Shown here one piece after another: positions 1 to 9,318 of a stretch of 64,000 bases of DNA. Position 1 is the first letter of the stretch. Each line of letters opens with the position of its first letter. The position numbers were made by a program, and so were the translations under genes. Source of the stretch: Hyphomicrobium sp. (lineage in GTDB: Bacteria; Pseudomonadota; Alphaproteobacteria; Rhizobiales; Hyphomicrobiaceae); the NCBI GenBank assembly GCA_022844105.1, contig JALHMJ010000005.1:121851-185850 (forward strand). The letters run 5' to 3'. Below the pieces are notes generated by a model, which was given only the letters and a program-made list of their open reading frames with translations, did no database searches and had not been told where the DNA came from.

Positions 1-383
1 GCGGCCTCTTCCAGACTGTGGCGGAATGCTGCCAGCGTCTCACCGGCGACCTGCTGGTTGAGTCGCGTCAGTTCGGCCGCTTCCACGCGCGCCTCGCGCT
101 GAGCGACGTCGACGACATCGCGGCAGACCGTCACGACCTCGTTGACATTGCGGCACGCCATCATCCTTCGCGTCGCCGCAATCTCCTGCTCGACGCAGCG
201 AACCATCAGATTGAGCCACGCTTGATTGATGCGAAACGCCTGATCAATGAGCCGTCCATTGATCTCGGTCATCATTGAGAAGACCGGCCTCTGCATGGCC
301 ATCCAAGATTCCAACGTCGCCTTGGCCCGCGCTTCGAGGGCTTGATAATCCATATCGGGCTGAGTCGACTTGTGTGTCTGCAT
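1..383 (-). CDS. phasin-like protein, C-terminus truncated by window edge
   Basis: Reverse-strand reading from ATG at 383: MQTHKSTQPDMDYQALEARAKATLESWMAMQRPVFSMMTEINGRLIDQAFRINQAWLNLMVRCVEQEIAATRRMM...; open to the window edge, so absent from the ORF track; amphipathic phasin-like composition. Confidence 0.55.
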   Translation of the reverse strand, partial: MQTHKSTQPDMDYQALEARAKATLESWMAMQRPVFSMMTEINGRLIDQAFRINQAWLNLMVRCVEQEIAATRRMMACRNVNEVVTVCRDVVDVAQREARVEAAELTRLNQQVAGETLAAFRHSLEEA

Positions 384-611
384 GGTCGTTCTCCCAGTGG
401 AAGGTGAGAAACGCGACGCGGCCTTCGGATTGGGTGCAAAGCACGCATTGAGACACGCGCGGCCTGCTGCTGAACTACGAAGTCATTATAGTCCTCCCCA
501 GACTATCCGACCCGTGGCGGTTCAAGTTATCCCGTGACAATTGCGTGATTGAACGCTGAATTTCATATATTCCGTCTTGCCAAGCTTTCGCCCGTTGCCA
601 GGAAAAAATCT

Positions 612-1214
612 TCAGACGACGGGATGACGTTGGCGAACGATCTCTCGCACGCGCTCCAGTGCGGCATGGTCATCGATGTCGATCAGCTCGGCATCGTCGC
701 GAACCAACACGGTCACAGCGTTGGATATCAGCGCCTTTCCGCCGCGTTCTCCCTCAAGCGCCGCAAGCTTTGCAAAGGCGTCGCGCGGCCACAGCACAGG
801 GTTGCGCTGGTTTCCCGCGCGATCGACGGCATGAACGATGCGGCGTCCGTCGTGCGCGGCAAACGCATCCACCACCTCAAACAAGGTGCGGGTCGTCACG
901 AGCGGCATGTCTCCTGGCAAGATGAGTGCGCCGTCGCGGTCAGCCGCTAGCTCCCGCACCCCCGCCGCGATGGAAAACCCCAGACCATCCTGATCTCCAG
1001 CGCACCTGACCACGCGCACCGCACTTGCACTTAGGACCTGAGCTATGGCCGCGTGATCGGGACCCGTCACGACGATCGTGTCGTCGAAAACGGCCGTGAT
1101 CGATGCCAATGTTCGCACGATCACGGCCTCGCCGCCGACGTCGGCAAGCAACTTGTTTTCCGTCCCAAAACGCCGCGACCGGCCTGCCGCAAGTACGATC
1201 GCCGTCAGCCGCAT
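612..1214 (-). CDS. MobA/MocA-like NTP transferase (nucleotidyltransferase) family protein
   Basis: MRLTAIVLAAGRSRRFGTENKLL... is the classic LAAGxSxRxG-x-NKLL nucleotidyltransferase signature; start chosen at ATG 1214, directly after the arsM stop. Confidence 0.85.
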   Translation of the reverse strand: MRLTAIVLAAGRSRRFGTENKLLADVGGEAVIVRTLASITAVFDDTIVVTGPDHAAIAQVLSASAVRVVRCAGDQDGLGFSIAAGVRELAADRDGALILPGDMPLVTTRTLFEVVDAFAAHDGRRIVHAVDRAGNQRNPVLWPRDAFAKLAALEGERGGKALISNAVTVLVRDDAELIDIDDHAALERVREIVRQRHPVV

Positions 1215-1215
1215 T

Positions 1216-2268
1216 TCAGCAGCAGGCCCCGCTGGTGCCTTTCGGATCGTCGGTTGCCGTGAAAGGTATCGACGTTCCGCAGCCGGGGAAAATCCCAAAG
1301 TGCGTGTCGAAATTGCCGACGAATGTGAAGTGCGGGGCAAAGCGCGTTTCAGCCAGCATCCGCCATGTGTTGCCGCACACGGGGAAGATGCGTCCCTTCA
1401 CGATGTGATGATGACCGTCGAGGATGAACACGTCGGGTTCGTCTTTTATCGTGCCCTTATAAATCACGGCTTGACCGTAATCCTCACAGGCCGGCTCAAG
1501 TCCATCGAGCTTGAACAGGCGGTAGGTGGCTGAGAAGAACTGCGCCGTGCCGAGTTTCTTGCGGATCGCGTCATTGTTCACAGCGACCGACCGGCTCGTG
1601 ACCAACCGCGGATCGTGAAATCCCGCGCGCTTGGCAAGCGACAGGAAATCGTTCCAATACAGCGCGCCGCCGAGGCACTCGCCGTAAATCTCTGGGTCTT
1701 TGACCAGATCGAAGCTCAATCGCCGATCCGCGTAGACATCCGAAAAGAACAATTCGCCGCCGGGCTTCAGCAAGTCGAAAGCGCCCTTGAGCACGGCCGG
1801 CTTGTCGATTGACAGATTGATCACGCAATTGGAAATGATAACATCGAATGAGCCCGGCTCAAGCCCGAGATCGCTGAGCCTCTCGATGTAACCTTGCAGG
1901 AAGCGTGTGTTTGGTTGCGCATATCCGAACTTCTGCGCGTGCCAATCCACGTGCGCCCGCGCCACGTCGAGTTGCTCTTCTGTCATGTCGACGCCGACGA
2001 CCTCGCCGGTCTCGCCAACAAGCTGCGCCAGCATGTAGGCATCCCGTCCCGATCCCGCTCCCAGATCGAGTATGCGCCGGCCCTTTAAATCGGACGGATG
2101 GACAAGTCCGCAGCCGTAGTATTTGGCCGCAACGTCCGGATGGACGTTCGCGGCAAGCGCCCTCAAATGCGCTGGCATCGCGTCCGCCGTGCAGCACGCC
2201 GACGTTTTCAAATCTTCGGATGATTTCAAAACCTTGCCGTAATAAAGTTTGACGCTGTCGTGATCCAT
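1216..2268 (-). CDS. arsM: arsenite S-adenosylmethionine methyltransferase (ArsM family)
   Basis: SAM motif RRILDLGAGSGRDAYMLAQLVG, Cys pair TSACC near N-terminus, C-terminal ...VCGNTWRMLAETRFAPHF...GTSGACC typical of ArsM. Confidence 0.85.
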   Translation of the reverse strand: MDHDSVKLYYGKVLKSSEDLKTSACCTADAMPAHLRALAANVHPDVAAKYYGCGLVHPSDLKGRRILDLGAGSGRDAYMLAQLVGETGEVVGVDMTEEQLDVARAHVDWHAQKFGYAQPNTRFLQGYIERLSDLGLEPGSFDVIISNCVINLSIDKPAVLKGAFDLLKPGGELFFSDVYADRRLSFDLVKDPEIYGECLGGALYWNDFLSLAKRAGFHDPRLVTSRSVAVNNDAIRKKLGTAQFFSATYRLFKLDGLEPACEDYGQAVIYKGTIKDEPDVFILDGHHHIVKGRIFPVCGNTWRMLAETRFAPHFTFVGNFDTHFGIFPGCGTSIPFTATDDPKGTSGACC

Positions 2269-2370
2269 TCTGTCCTCCGCGGTCGTCCCCTAGGGACGCT
2301 ACGATTACCACGATGATCCAGTTTCATCGCGGGTTGAAGCTCACGCAAGCCATTCCACGAAAGCGTCCGG

Positions 2371-2874
2371 CTATGACCACTGCCGGACCGGCAGCGCCCG
2401 CCATTCGGCCCACGGCATATCACGTCCCGGATATGCAACGGTAGCGAACGGCCAATCCTCAGCAAGCCACGAGCGAACGAGCCGCCCCAAGTCCGCATCG
2501 CGCGCCTCATCATCGGGCCCGCTGCGCGCCCAATAATAAACGGCGGCTTCGAAGCCGCGCCGATCGCTCGGAAAAATATAAACGCAGCCAAGGCAACGGC
2601 TCTCGTCAGCAGCCATCACCGTGTAGGCGAACGAGTGCCGGATCGTAAACTCGCGCTGGTGCCAAGCCAGATCGATCAGGTCCTCACCCTTCGTAAGCCC
2701 CGCAGGCCAGGAACTGTCGGGATCAAGCAATCCGCGCAGTCGCCGGGCACTCGCAATAACCGCTTCGAAGTCTTTTTCCAGGTCATCAATCGACAGCATT
2801 CTCAAATAATATCCCGGCCCATCGAGCCGCGGGGGAACAACAAAATCGGGGGATACGAGCATTCGTCCGTACAT
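2371..2874 (-). CDS. GNAT-like N-acetyltransferase / hypothetical protein
   Basis: 167-aa ORF with acetyltransferase-like segment (FAYTVMAADESRCLGCVYIFPSDRRGFEAAVYYWAR). Confidence 0.5.
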   Translation of the reverse strand: MYGRMLVSPDFVVPPRLDGPGYYLRMLSIDDLEKDFEAVIASARRLRGLLDPDSSWPAGLTKGEDLIDLAWHQREFTIRHSFAYTVMAADESRCLGCVYIFPSDRRGFEAAVYYWARSGPDDEARDADLGRLVRSWLAEDWPFATVAYPGRDMPWAEWRALPVRQWS

Positions 2875-2986
2875 GCGGATCTTTCAAGCGCAAGCCTAAC
2901 CAGCGCCAATCATCGCGCTGAGGTCGGGCGCCCGCAATGCGCCATCGGGCAGCGCCGCGCCCGCCTCACGCCGCGACGACCCCCGA

Positions 2987-3247
2987 TCACCCCTGCGCGG
3001 ACGCCTTCGCGATGATCTCGGAAATCTCGTCCAGCACCTGAAGCCGTTTCTTACGCTCGTTTTCCATCGTTTCGTCCGAAACCGGCTCAATGTTCGTCTC
3101 CATCCGGTGGATTTCGCGATTGAGTTCATGGTAGCGGTCGGCAAGCTTGGCAAAATGTGAATCTGATAATTTTAGCCCATGAATAATGGCCTTTGCGCCC
3201 GGAAACATTTCATCAAGTTCATTCGGCGTGTTGCGGTTGTCGAGCAT
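2987..3247 (-). CDS. DUF465 / YdcH-like small protein
   Basis: MLDNRNTPNELDEMFPGAKAIIHGLKLSDSHFAKLADRYHELNREIHRMETNIEPVSDETMENERKKRLQVLDEI; coiled-coil DUF465 pattern. Confidence 0.7.
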   Translation of the reverse strand: MLDNRNTPNELDEMFPGAKAIIHGLKLSDSHFAKLADRYHELNREIHRMETNIEPVSDETMENERKKRLQVLDEISEIIAKASAQG

Positions 3248-3275
3248 GTCGTCAGCCTTTCGGTAAGAGTTGGCA

Positions 3276-3548
3276 TTATTGGCAGGTCTGCTCCAGCCGC
3301 CAGCCGACAACGCGACAGCGTTCGCGTCCACGCTTATCGCCCGAACAGACCCGCTTCGGGTAGCGCTTATAAGAGCAGTAATAGTCGGGAAATAAGAACC
3401 CCTCGTAACCGCGCGCCGGGCCGCGCGTGTCATAGTTCTCCTGATAATAAGGCTTCACGTAGCGACGCTGCGCCTCGGCAGGAACCGAGGTGAACAGGCC
3501 AAACCCCGCAACGCCCGCCGCGAATACGAGTGCAATGCTGCGAGTCAT
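3276..3548 (-). CDS. small secreted basic/Tyr-rich protein
   Basis: Signal peptide MTRSIALVFAAGVAGFGLFTSVPAEA followed by QRRYVKPYYQENYD..., four Cys. Confidence 0.6.
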   Translation of the reverse strand: MTRSIALVFAAGVAGFGLFTSVPAEAQRRYVKPYYQENYDTRGPARGYEGFLFPDYYCSYKRYPKRVCSGDKRGRERCRVVGWRLEQTCQ

Positions 3549-3713
3549 CGCAACCTCCTGTTCTGCGGCCCCGATGGCGTACCCTTGCCACGGTCCCCAT
3601 CCGCTAGACTTGAGCTGCCTCAAGGACCGGATCAAAGATAACGCCGGTGCAGGCAGCTGGTTCGCGGGCCGTGATCGTGTATAGGGGCGCAAGACCCGTT
3701 TCTGGAGCCGCTC

Positions 3714-4244
3714 ATGATTGCGCGCATCGGCATTGTTACCGTCTCGGACCGCGCCAGCAAAGGCGAGTATGAGGATAAAGGCGGCCCCGCGATCCGCGAT
3801 GTGCTGGCCGAATTGCTCACCTCGCCGTGGGAGCCGGTCGCCCGCGTCATTCCCGACGACCTTGCCGGGATCGAAGCGACATTGCGCGATCTCGCCGACA
3901 CCGAAGGCTGTTGCCTGATCTTGACCACGGGCGGCACCGGTCCCGCCGTTCGCGACGTGACGCCCGAAGCAACGCAAGCCGTGTGTCAAAAAATGATGCC
4001 TGGTTTCGGCGAACTGATGCGGGCGGAAAGCCTAAAGCAGGTTCCAACGGCGATCCTCTCGCGCCAGACAGCCGGCATTCGCGGATCGAGCCTCATTGTC
4101 AATCTGCCTGGCAAACCGGCATCAATCCGGCTGTGCATGTTGGCAGTATTTCCCGCCATCCCCTACTGTATCGACCTCATCGGCGGCCCCCGACTTGAAA
4201 CCAACCCCGCCCTCAGCCGAGCCTTCCGCCCCGGCGGCGCATAA
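3714..4244 (+). CDS. mog: molybdopterin adenylyltransferase (MogA)
   Basis: MIARIGIVTVSDRASKGEYEDKGGPAI...LTTGGTGPAVRDVTPEAT...NLPGKPASI. Confidence 0.9.
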   Translation: MIARIGIVTVSDRASKGEYEDKGGPAIRDVLAELLTSPWEPVARVIPDDLAGIEATLRDLADTEGCCLILTTGGTGPAVRDVTPEATQAVCQKMMPGFGELMRAESLKQVPTAILSRQTAGIRGSSLIVNLPGKPASIRLCMLAVFPAIPYCIDLIGGPRLETNPALSRAFRPGGA

Positions 4245-4247
4245 CTT

Positions 4248-4285
4248 CGCTTCCGGCCGGCTGCACGATCGTGCAGTCGGAAGCG
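4248..4285. terminator. long palindrome between convergent mog and usg; probable bidirectional terminator
   Basis: CGCTTCCG-gccgg-CTGCACGATCGTGCAG-t-CGGAAGCG: perfect 16-bp core palindrome and 8-bp outer arms. Confidence 0.5.
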
Positions 4286-4297
4286 ACAAACAATACT

Positions 4298-4567
4298 TCA
4301 GTTTAACCGGAACTCGCCGTCGATGACCTTGAGTTCGGCCGGTCCAATCAACGCCTTGTGGCACACCGTGACGCGGAACAAGAGCCCATCGAGCTTCGCC
4401 TGCCAGAATATCAAAAAGCGGTTCAACTCAGGAAAGGCCGGCGCCTTATCGTACTCCTGCCAGACGTATTGCTGCAGGATCGCGGGATGGTCGGGAAGAC
4501 GATAGAGGATGTCGGCCGTCGTCAATCCGAGACCCTCGATTTGGCGCTGAAAGTCTGTTGTGATCAT
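4298..4567 (-). CDS. usg: Usg family protein
   Basis: MITTDFQRQIEGLGLTTADILYRLPDHPAILQQYVWQEYDKAPAFPELNRFL; characteristic Usg sequence. Confidence 0.85.
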   Translation of the reverse strand: MITTDFQRQIEGLGLTTADILYRLPDHPAILQQYVWQEYDKAPAFPELNRFLIFWQAKLDGLLFRVTVCHKALIGPAELKVIDGEFRLN

Positions 4568-4967
4568 GCGTGGCTGTTCCTTCGTGTGGGTTGCCGCCTG
4601 ATCTCAATTCTGTCGTCGACGAGCCGCTCCCGTAAAGTGACTTTTCCGCATAACGCTCGCAAAATCAGAAGCTTATCACTCACCGCAAATTAGTGCTGCC
4701 AGCCCACGCAAAGCCAGAGCCCGCCAACCAATGATGCGATGCAAGCCCGATCCCGAATGGGCGCGTGCGCCACTGTGCATTCAAACGCCAATACTCGCGC
4801 GACATGCGCACGGGCGCGGTGACGTCTTCACGGCAAGCTGCCGGTTGTGGCGCAGAGCGTGTCCACGCGTTGCAGCCAGTTGCCCGTCGTGAGCCGAACA
4901 GCCGTCCGCGACACCGCCCTACCCGATTAACCTTGTAATCAGCGCATCGCATGGCCAAATATGGTCG

Positions 4968-5216
4968 ATGGACATGTTCGATTATCAAGTCCCGGCTGAG
5001 ATTTATGCCAGCCGAGGTCGTGGGGCCACAAAGCGCCCCATGACATTCTACCGCTTCGACAATGCGGCCGAAGCCATCCGCTTCGTGATGGAGAAATTGC
5101 CGCCGGAGATGCTACTCGGCACCACGATGGAAATCGGCGAAGAGCGGTTCATCGGCAATGACATCAAGCGGTTGTATACGAGTGAGTGTTATCCTCTTGA
5201 TCGCGCCGTATCCTAG
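4968..5216 (+). CDS. conserved small hypothetical protein
   Basis: 82 aa; MTFYRFDNAAEAIRFVMEKLPPEMLLGTTMEIGEERFIGNDIKRLYTSECYPL. Confidence 0.55.
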   Translation: MDMFDYQVPAEIYASRGRGATKRPMTFYRFDNAAEAIRFVMEKLPPEMLLGTTMEIGEERFIGNDIKRLYTSECYPLDRAVS

Positions 5217-5385
5217 CCTCGCCTATGCACCTCAAACGCTCTTTTCCGTCGATACATGGACCTCCCGCATCGGCTACAATGTGCTGCGCACGATCATGAC
5301 TTGCACCATCGGCAGGGGTGGGTCAGACCTCTCGCACTTTGTTTACGCCGCAGCAGGCAGAACGCCTCCTGCATAGGAGAGCACG

Positions 5386-6411
5386 ATGCAGCACCCGGGT
5401 TTTTTTCATCGGGCCGGGCCGTTCACGCTCAAGGAAATTGCCGCCGCCTCGGGCTCCGTTTTGATTGGCGAAGACGCGCGCACCATCGATGATGTGCGCC
5501 CGCTGCACATGGCCTGCGAGCGCGATCTTACCTTCTTTGAAAACCGCAAATATGCAGCCCTTCTCGGCACCACCCGCGCCGGCGCATGCATCCTGTCCGC
5601 CCGCGACGCGTCCAAGGCACCCGGCGGAATTTCGATCCTGACCAGCGATGCGCCGTATCATTCCTTTGCGCGCGTTTTGACACTGTTTTACGCCGATGCC
5701 CTGCGCAGCAAGGCCGCGGCCACAGCCGCCGACAGCAACGGCGCGCTGGTCCACGCAAGTGCTGTAATTTCCGCCGGGGCCACCGTCGAACCCGGAGCCG
5801 TGATCGGCCGTGAAGCGCAGATCGGCGATGGCTCCATCGTCGCCGCCGGCGCCGTCGTAGGCTACCGCGTCGTCGTCGGCCGAAATTGTTACATCGGCCC
5901 CGGCGCCACCGTAACGCACGCGATCCTTGGCGACGGCGTCATCATTCACGCCGGGGTCCGCATCGGGCAGGACGGATTCGGCTTCGCCATGAGCGCCAAA
6001 GGCCACCTGAAGGTTCCCCAGATCGGCCGCGTGGTCATCGGCGATGACGTGGAAATCGGCGCCAATTCCACGATCGATCGCGGCTCGCTCGCCGACACCG
6101 TCATTGGCGAGGGCACAAAGATCGACAACCTCGTGCAGATTGCCCACAACGTCGTCATCGGCAAGCATTGCGTCATCGTTGCGCAAAGCGGTATCGCGGG
6201 ATCAGCCGAAATCGGCGACTTCGTGGTCATGGGCGCGCACTCTGGTGTCATCGGCCATGTAAAGGTCGGCTCGGGCGCCCAGATCGCCGGCAGCGCGCAT
6301 GTGAAGAACGACGTCGAACCCGGAGCGCGAATGGGCGGAACACCCGCCCGTCCATTCAAGGAATGGGCCCGCGAAATTGCCGCCATTCGCCAGCTTGCGA
6401 AGAAATCGTGA
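5386..6411 (+). CDS. lpxD: UDP-3-O-acylglucosamine N-acyltransferase
   Basis: Left-handed beta-helix hexapeptide repeats, DGFGF...[21 protein letters not shown]...[12 protein letters not shown]. Confidence 0.95.
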   Translation: MQHPGFFHRAGPFTLKEIAAASGSVLIGEDARTIDDVRPLHMACERDLTFFENRKYAALLGTTRAGACILSARDASKAPGGISILTSDAPYHSFARVLTLFYADALRSKAAATAADSNGALVHASAVISAGATVEPGAVIGREAQIGDGSIVAAGAVVGYRVVVGRNCYIGPGATVTHAILGDGVIIHAGVRIGQDGFGFAMSAKGHLKVPQIGRVVIGDDVEIGANSTIDRGSLADTVIGEGTKIDNLVQIAHNVVIGKHCVIVAQSGIAGSAEIGDFVVMGAHSGVIGHVKVGSGAQIAGSAHVKNDVEPGARMGGTPARPFKEWAREIAAIRQLAKKS

Positions 6412-6651
6412 CCTGCCGGTTCCTGCCGCAAAAAACAAAATTGCAATTGGACTTGTAAAACGCGCAAACTACCGCTACATAGCCGTTATCGACTTTTGGC
6501 CGGACAACCAGGCCGCAGCTTCCCTCACGCCTAGGCGTTGCCGGAAGCGCGTTCAGACCCAACCAAATCATCGAAAATGAGAGCTAGTGGGTGCGTTCGC
6601 GTGCTTGCTAGCTCGTGAGATTCTTTTTGCCTGACTGAAAAAGGAAAGCCC

Positions 6652-6861
6652 ATGACCCCGGGTACTGTTAAGTTCTACAACTATCAAAAAGGCTTCGGCT
6701 TCATCACGCCGGATGCCGGTGGCAAGGACGTCTTCGTGCACGCGACCGCTCTCGAGCGCGCTGGCCTGCAGGGCCTCGCCGAAGGACAGAAGGTTCGCTT
6801 CGATACCGAAGAGGATCGTCGTTCGGGCAAGATCGCGGTCGGCCGGATTGAGGCTGCATAA
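6652..6861 (+). CDS. cold-shock domain protein (CspA family)
   Basis: [39 protein letters not shown]. Confidence 0.95.
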   Translation: MTPGTVKFYNYQKGFGFITPDAGGKDVFVHATALERAGLQGLAEGQKVRFDTEEDRRSGKIAVGRIEAA

Positions 6862-6891
6862 CAAGCCGCCTCTCCTGCGCACCGCAGTTGG

Positions 6892-6920
6892 AAAGCCGCT
6901 CCGCAAGGGGCGGCTTTTTC
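6892..6920 (+). terminator. rho-independent terminator of csp gene
   Basis: AAAGCCGC-tccgcaagg-GGCGGCTTTTT. Confidence 0.8.
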
Positions 6921-7039
6921 TTGTGGCGAAGCCTGTGCTTGACAATCGTGCCTCGCGAACGCGCCAAGAAACCGCCATCTCATCGCCACGACTCTTGGGC
7001 TCGGCTCTGTTAGACGTCTTCGACTTGGGGCGGCGGAGA

Positions 7040-9310
7040 ATGGGCGGCATGCGGGCGCAGGCACTGGCGAGTTTCGTTGCGATGGTGTTGGCAGCCAGCG
7101 CTTCGATGATCAGCGGCAGCGCGAAGGCCGCGGCTATCGAAGCCGCCGAAGCAGCCACGAAGCCGCCGCTCAATGTCTCGATTTTCGTCTCCACGCGCAA
7201 CGACGTTTGCTACGACCGTGGTGACGTCGCCGCCATCCGGCATTTCGCGCAAGTCGAGGCCGATCGCATCAATGCCCAGGGCGGCATTGCCGGCCACAAG
7301 CTGAACGTGCGCATCCTCGACGACAATCGCGATCCCAAAAAGTCGATTGTGAACGTCCGCGACGCGCTGACCGATCCCGACACCATCGGCATGATCGGCT
7401 TGTCAAGCTCGGACCGTTCCAAAGCGGTGTTCGACGCCGTGGGCAAGGAGATCAAGCAGAAGAATATTCCGTTCCTTTCTGCGATGTCCGTCAACAGCAT
7501 CTTCGCCGACTATCCCAACGTCTTTTCAATGCGCGCCTCGCAAGACAACGAGCGGCTGCCGGTGTTGGCGCAGTTCGTCCGCCGTACGGGGTTTCAGCGC
7601 CCGGCCTTCATCGGCTTGCGCGATACGCTCTTTTCGACCACTCTTGCCGACGGGCTGAACCGCATTATGAGCGCCTATCTCGTCGCCGATCATCGTCTCG
7701 CCTCGAAAGATGAAAAAGCCGATCCGGCCGATTTTCCCGCCGTCATCGAAGATCTAAAAATCAAGAATCCCGACCTCGTGTTCCTCGCCATCGGCAATGA
7801 TCGCAACGGCGAGTTCATCGCTCAATTGAAGGCAGCCGGCCTGTCGCCTGCCATCCTTCTGACAGGCCGCATTAATTCCGTCTCGACGGACATTTCACGC
7901 GATTATACAGGCACACTTTATGAATTGGTCTGGGACCGGCTGCCCGGCCTCTACAACGCCCGTCTGATGCGCCGCATGGCTGGACAGCCGCCGGAAGATT
8001 GGGTCTTTCTCGGCGGCAAAATCGGCATCGCGCCAGGCTGGGCCAACGGCGAGTGCAAGGAACGCGCGGCGAGCCTTGCCAGCGATCCGCTGTCCGACGA
8101 AAACCTCCGTGCCATCGGCATCGGCACGCAGTACGCCGATATGCTGGGTCTTATCGCCGCCGCGGCCCGCACGGCCCCACGCGAAATCGAGGTCAAGGAC
8201 CTGCGCTCGCATATTCTCGAACAGTTGACGAAAACCTACGCCGCAGGCCGCAATGTGTATCAGGGTCAGTTCGAGAATTGGTCCTTTGACCCCCGTGCGC
8301 GCACCGCCACTCGTACCCCGTTCCTCGTCCAGCTAGCGCCCGGCATGGGACGCACGCAATTGGCACCGCTGCAGTTTGCACGCCTCAAGAACGAGAATTT
8401 GCGCTCGATTGGCACGCAATATATGGATATCGACCTGATCCGCGTTTTCTCCGTCGACGACAACGCCAAGACCTTCCAGGCCGAGTTCTACGTCTCCATG
8501 CGCGACGACGGGCAGGAGAACTCCATCGATCTGATCGAATTCGCCAACGCCGCCATCAACCCGCAGACCAACGATCGGCAAATAACCGTCCGCACGCTGG
8601 CCACGGGCGAAAAGAGCGACGCCTATCCCGATGGCATGAAGATTTATTACGTGTCGGGAAGGTTTCTGTTCCAGCCACAACTTTCGACGTATCCGTTCGA
8701 TACGCAGCGCTTCGCCATTAATATCCGGCCCAAGCGCGGCGACAAACCTTTCATCGTGCAACCTCCCCCGATGGACCTTCGCGATACAGCTGTCGATGCC
8801 GACGGATGGGAGCCGCAGAGCCAATACGTTGGCTACGACGAGGACTTCGTCACGACGATCGATGCCAAAACCCACCAGTCAAGTATCGTGCCTTTTTACA
8901 AGGGCGCCTTTGTGTGGGTCATGTCGCGCGAGACCAACGACTATTTCCTGCGCGTGGTCGTGCCGCTGCTCTTCATCATGGCGGTCGCCTACGTTTCGAT
9001 CTTCATTCCGCTCTCGCACTTCGAAGCGATCGTGACGATTCAGGTGACCGCGTTGCTCTCTGCTGTCGCGCTCTATCTATCGCTGCCCGCCATCGACAGC
9101 GATGCAACGACACTGTCGGACCGAATTTTCCTGTTCGCCTACCTGTCGGTAACGGTGATGATCGCGATCTCTGTGTTGCGTATTAACCCGCTATTTGAGG
9201 CGCGACCAAAGGCGCTCATGGCGTTGACAGCAACGCACGTGGTGTTGATCCCGCTCCTCGCACTTGCAATGGCAGTCTTCGTCCAGCGCGCAAGCTTGGG
9301 GCTGGGATAA
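7040..9310 (+). CDS. fusion protein: N-terminal type-1 periplasmic-binding (LivK-like) domain + C-terminal pentameric ligand-gated ion channel (Cys-loop/pro-loop family)
   Basis: Signal peptide, then VEADRINAQGGIAGHKLNVRILDDNRDPKKS... (Peripla_BP_6-like); then pLGIC features: LSTYPFDTQRFAI pro-loop, NDYFLRVVVPLLFIMAVAYVSIF (M1), SHFEAIVTIQVTALLSAVALYLSLP (M2), TLSDRIFLFAYLSVTVMIAISVL (M3), ALMALTATHVVLIPLLALAMAVFV (M4). Start at 7040 or 7049; the ORF-track start at 6713 overlaps csp. Confidence 0.85.
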   Translation: MGGMRAQALASFVAMVLAASASMISGSAKAAAIEAAEAATKPPLNVSIFVSTRNDVCYDRGDVAAIRHFAQVEADRINAQGGIAGHKLNVRILDDNRDPKKSIVNVRDALTDPDTIGMIGLSSSDRSKAVFDAVGKEIKQKNIPFLSAMSVNSIFADYPNVFSMRASQDNERLPVLAQFVRRTGFQRPAFIGLRDTLFSTTLADGLNRIMSAYLVADHRLASKDEKADPADFPAVIEDLKIKNPDLVFLAIGNDRNGEFIAQLKAAGLSPAILLTGRINSVSTDISRDYTGTLYELVWDRLPGLYNARLMRRMAGQPPEDWVFLGGKIGIAPGWANGECKERAASLASDPLSDENLRAIGIGTQYADMLGLIAAAARTAPREIEVKDLRSHILEQLTKTYAAGRNVYQGQFENWSFDPRARTATRTPFLVQLAPGMGRTQLAPLQFARLKNENLRSIGTQYMDIDLIRVFSVDDNAKTFQAEFYVSMRDDGQENSIDLIEFANAAINPQTNDRQITVRTLATGEKSDAYPDGMKIYYVSGRFLFQPQLSTYPFDTQRFAINIRPKRGDKPFIVQPPPMDLRDTAVDADGWEPQSQYVGYDEDFVTTIDAKTHQSSIVPFYKGAFVWVMSRETNDYFLRVVVPLLFIMAVAYVSIFIPLSHFEAIVTIQVTALLSAVALYLSLPAIDSDATTLSDRIFLFAYLSVTVMIAISVLRINPLFEARPKALMALTATHVVLIPLLALAMAVFVQRASLGLG

Positions 9311-9318
9311 TCCTGCCC

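Noticed and set aside
2226-2591. 121-aa minus ORF between arsM and the GNAT-like gene
   Set aside because: Overlaps both neighbours in another frame, Arg/Gly/Pro-rich, no domain.
5323-6186. 287-aa minus-strand ORF opposite lpxD
   Set aside because: Shadow ORF from high-GC codon structure of lpxD; no recognisable domain. The same applies to many antisense ORFs, e.g. 30920-31819, 33002-33874, 38279-39691 and 55274-56704.
6713-7039. Upstream extension of the channel ORF
   Set aside because: Overlaps csp and its terminator; a signal peptide begins only at 7040/7049.
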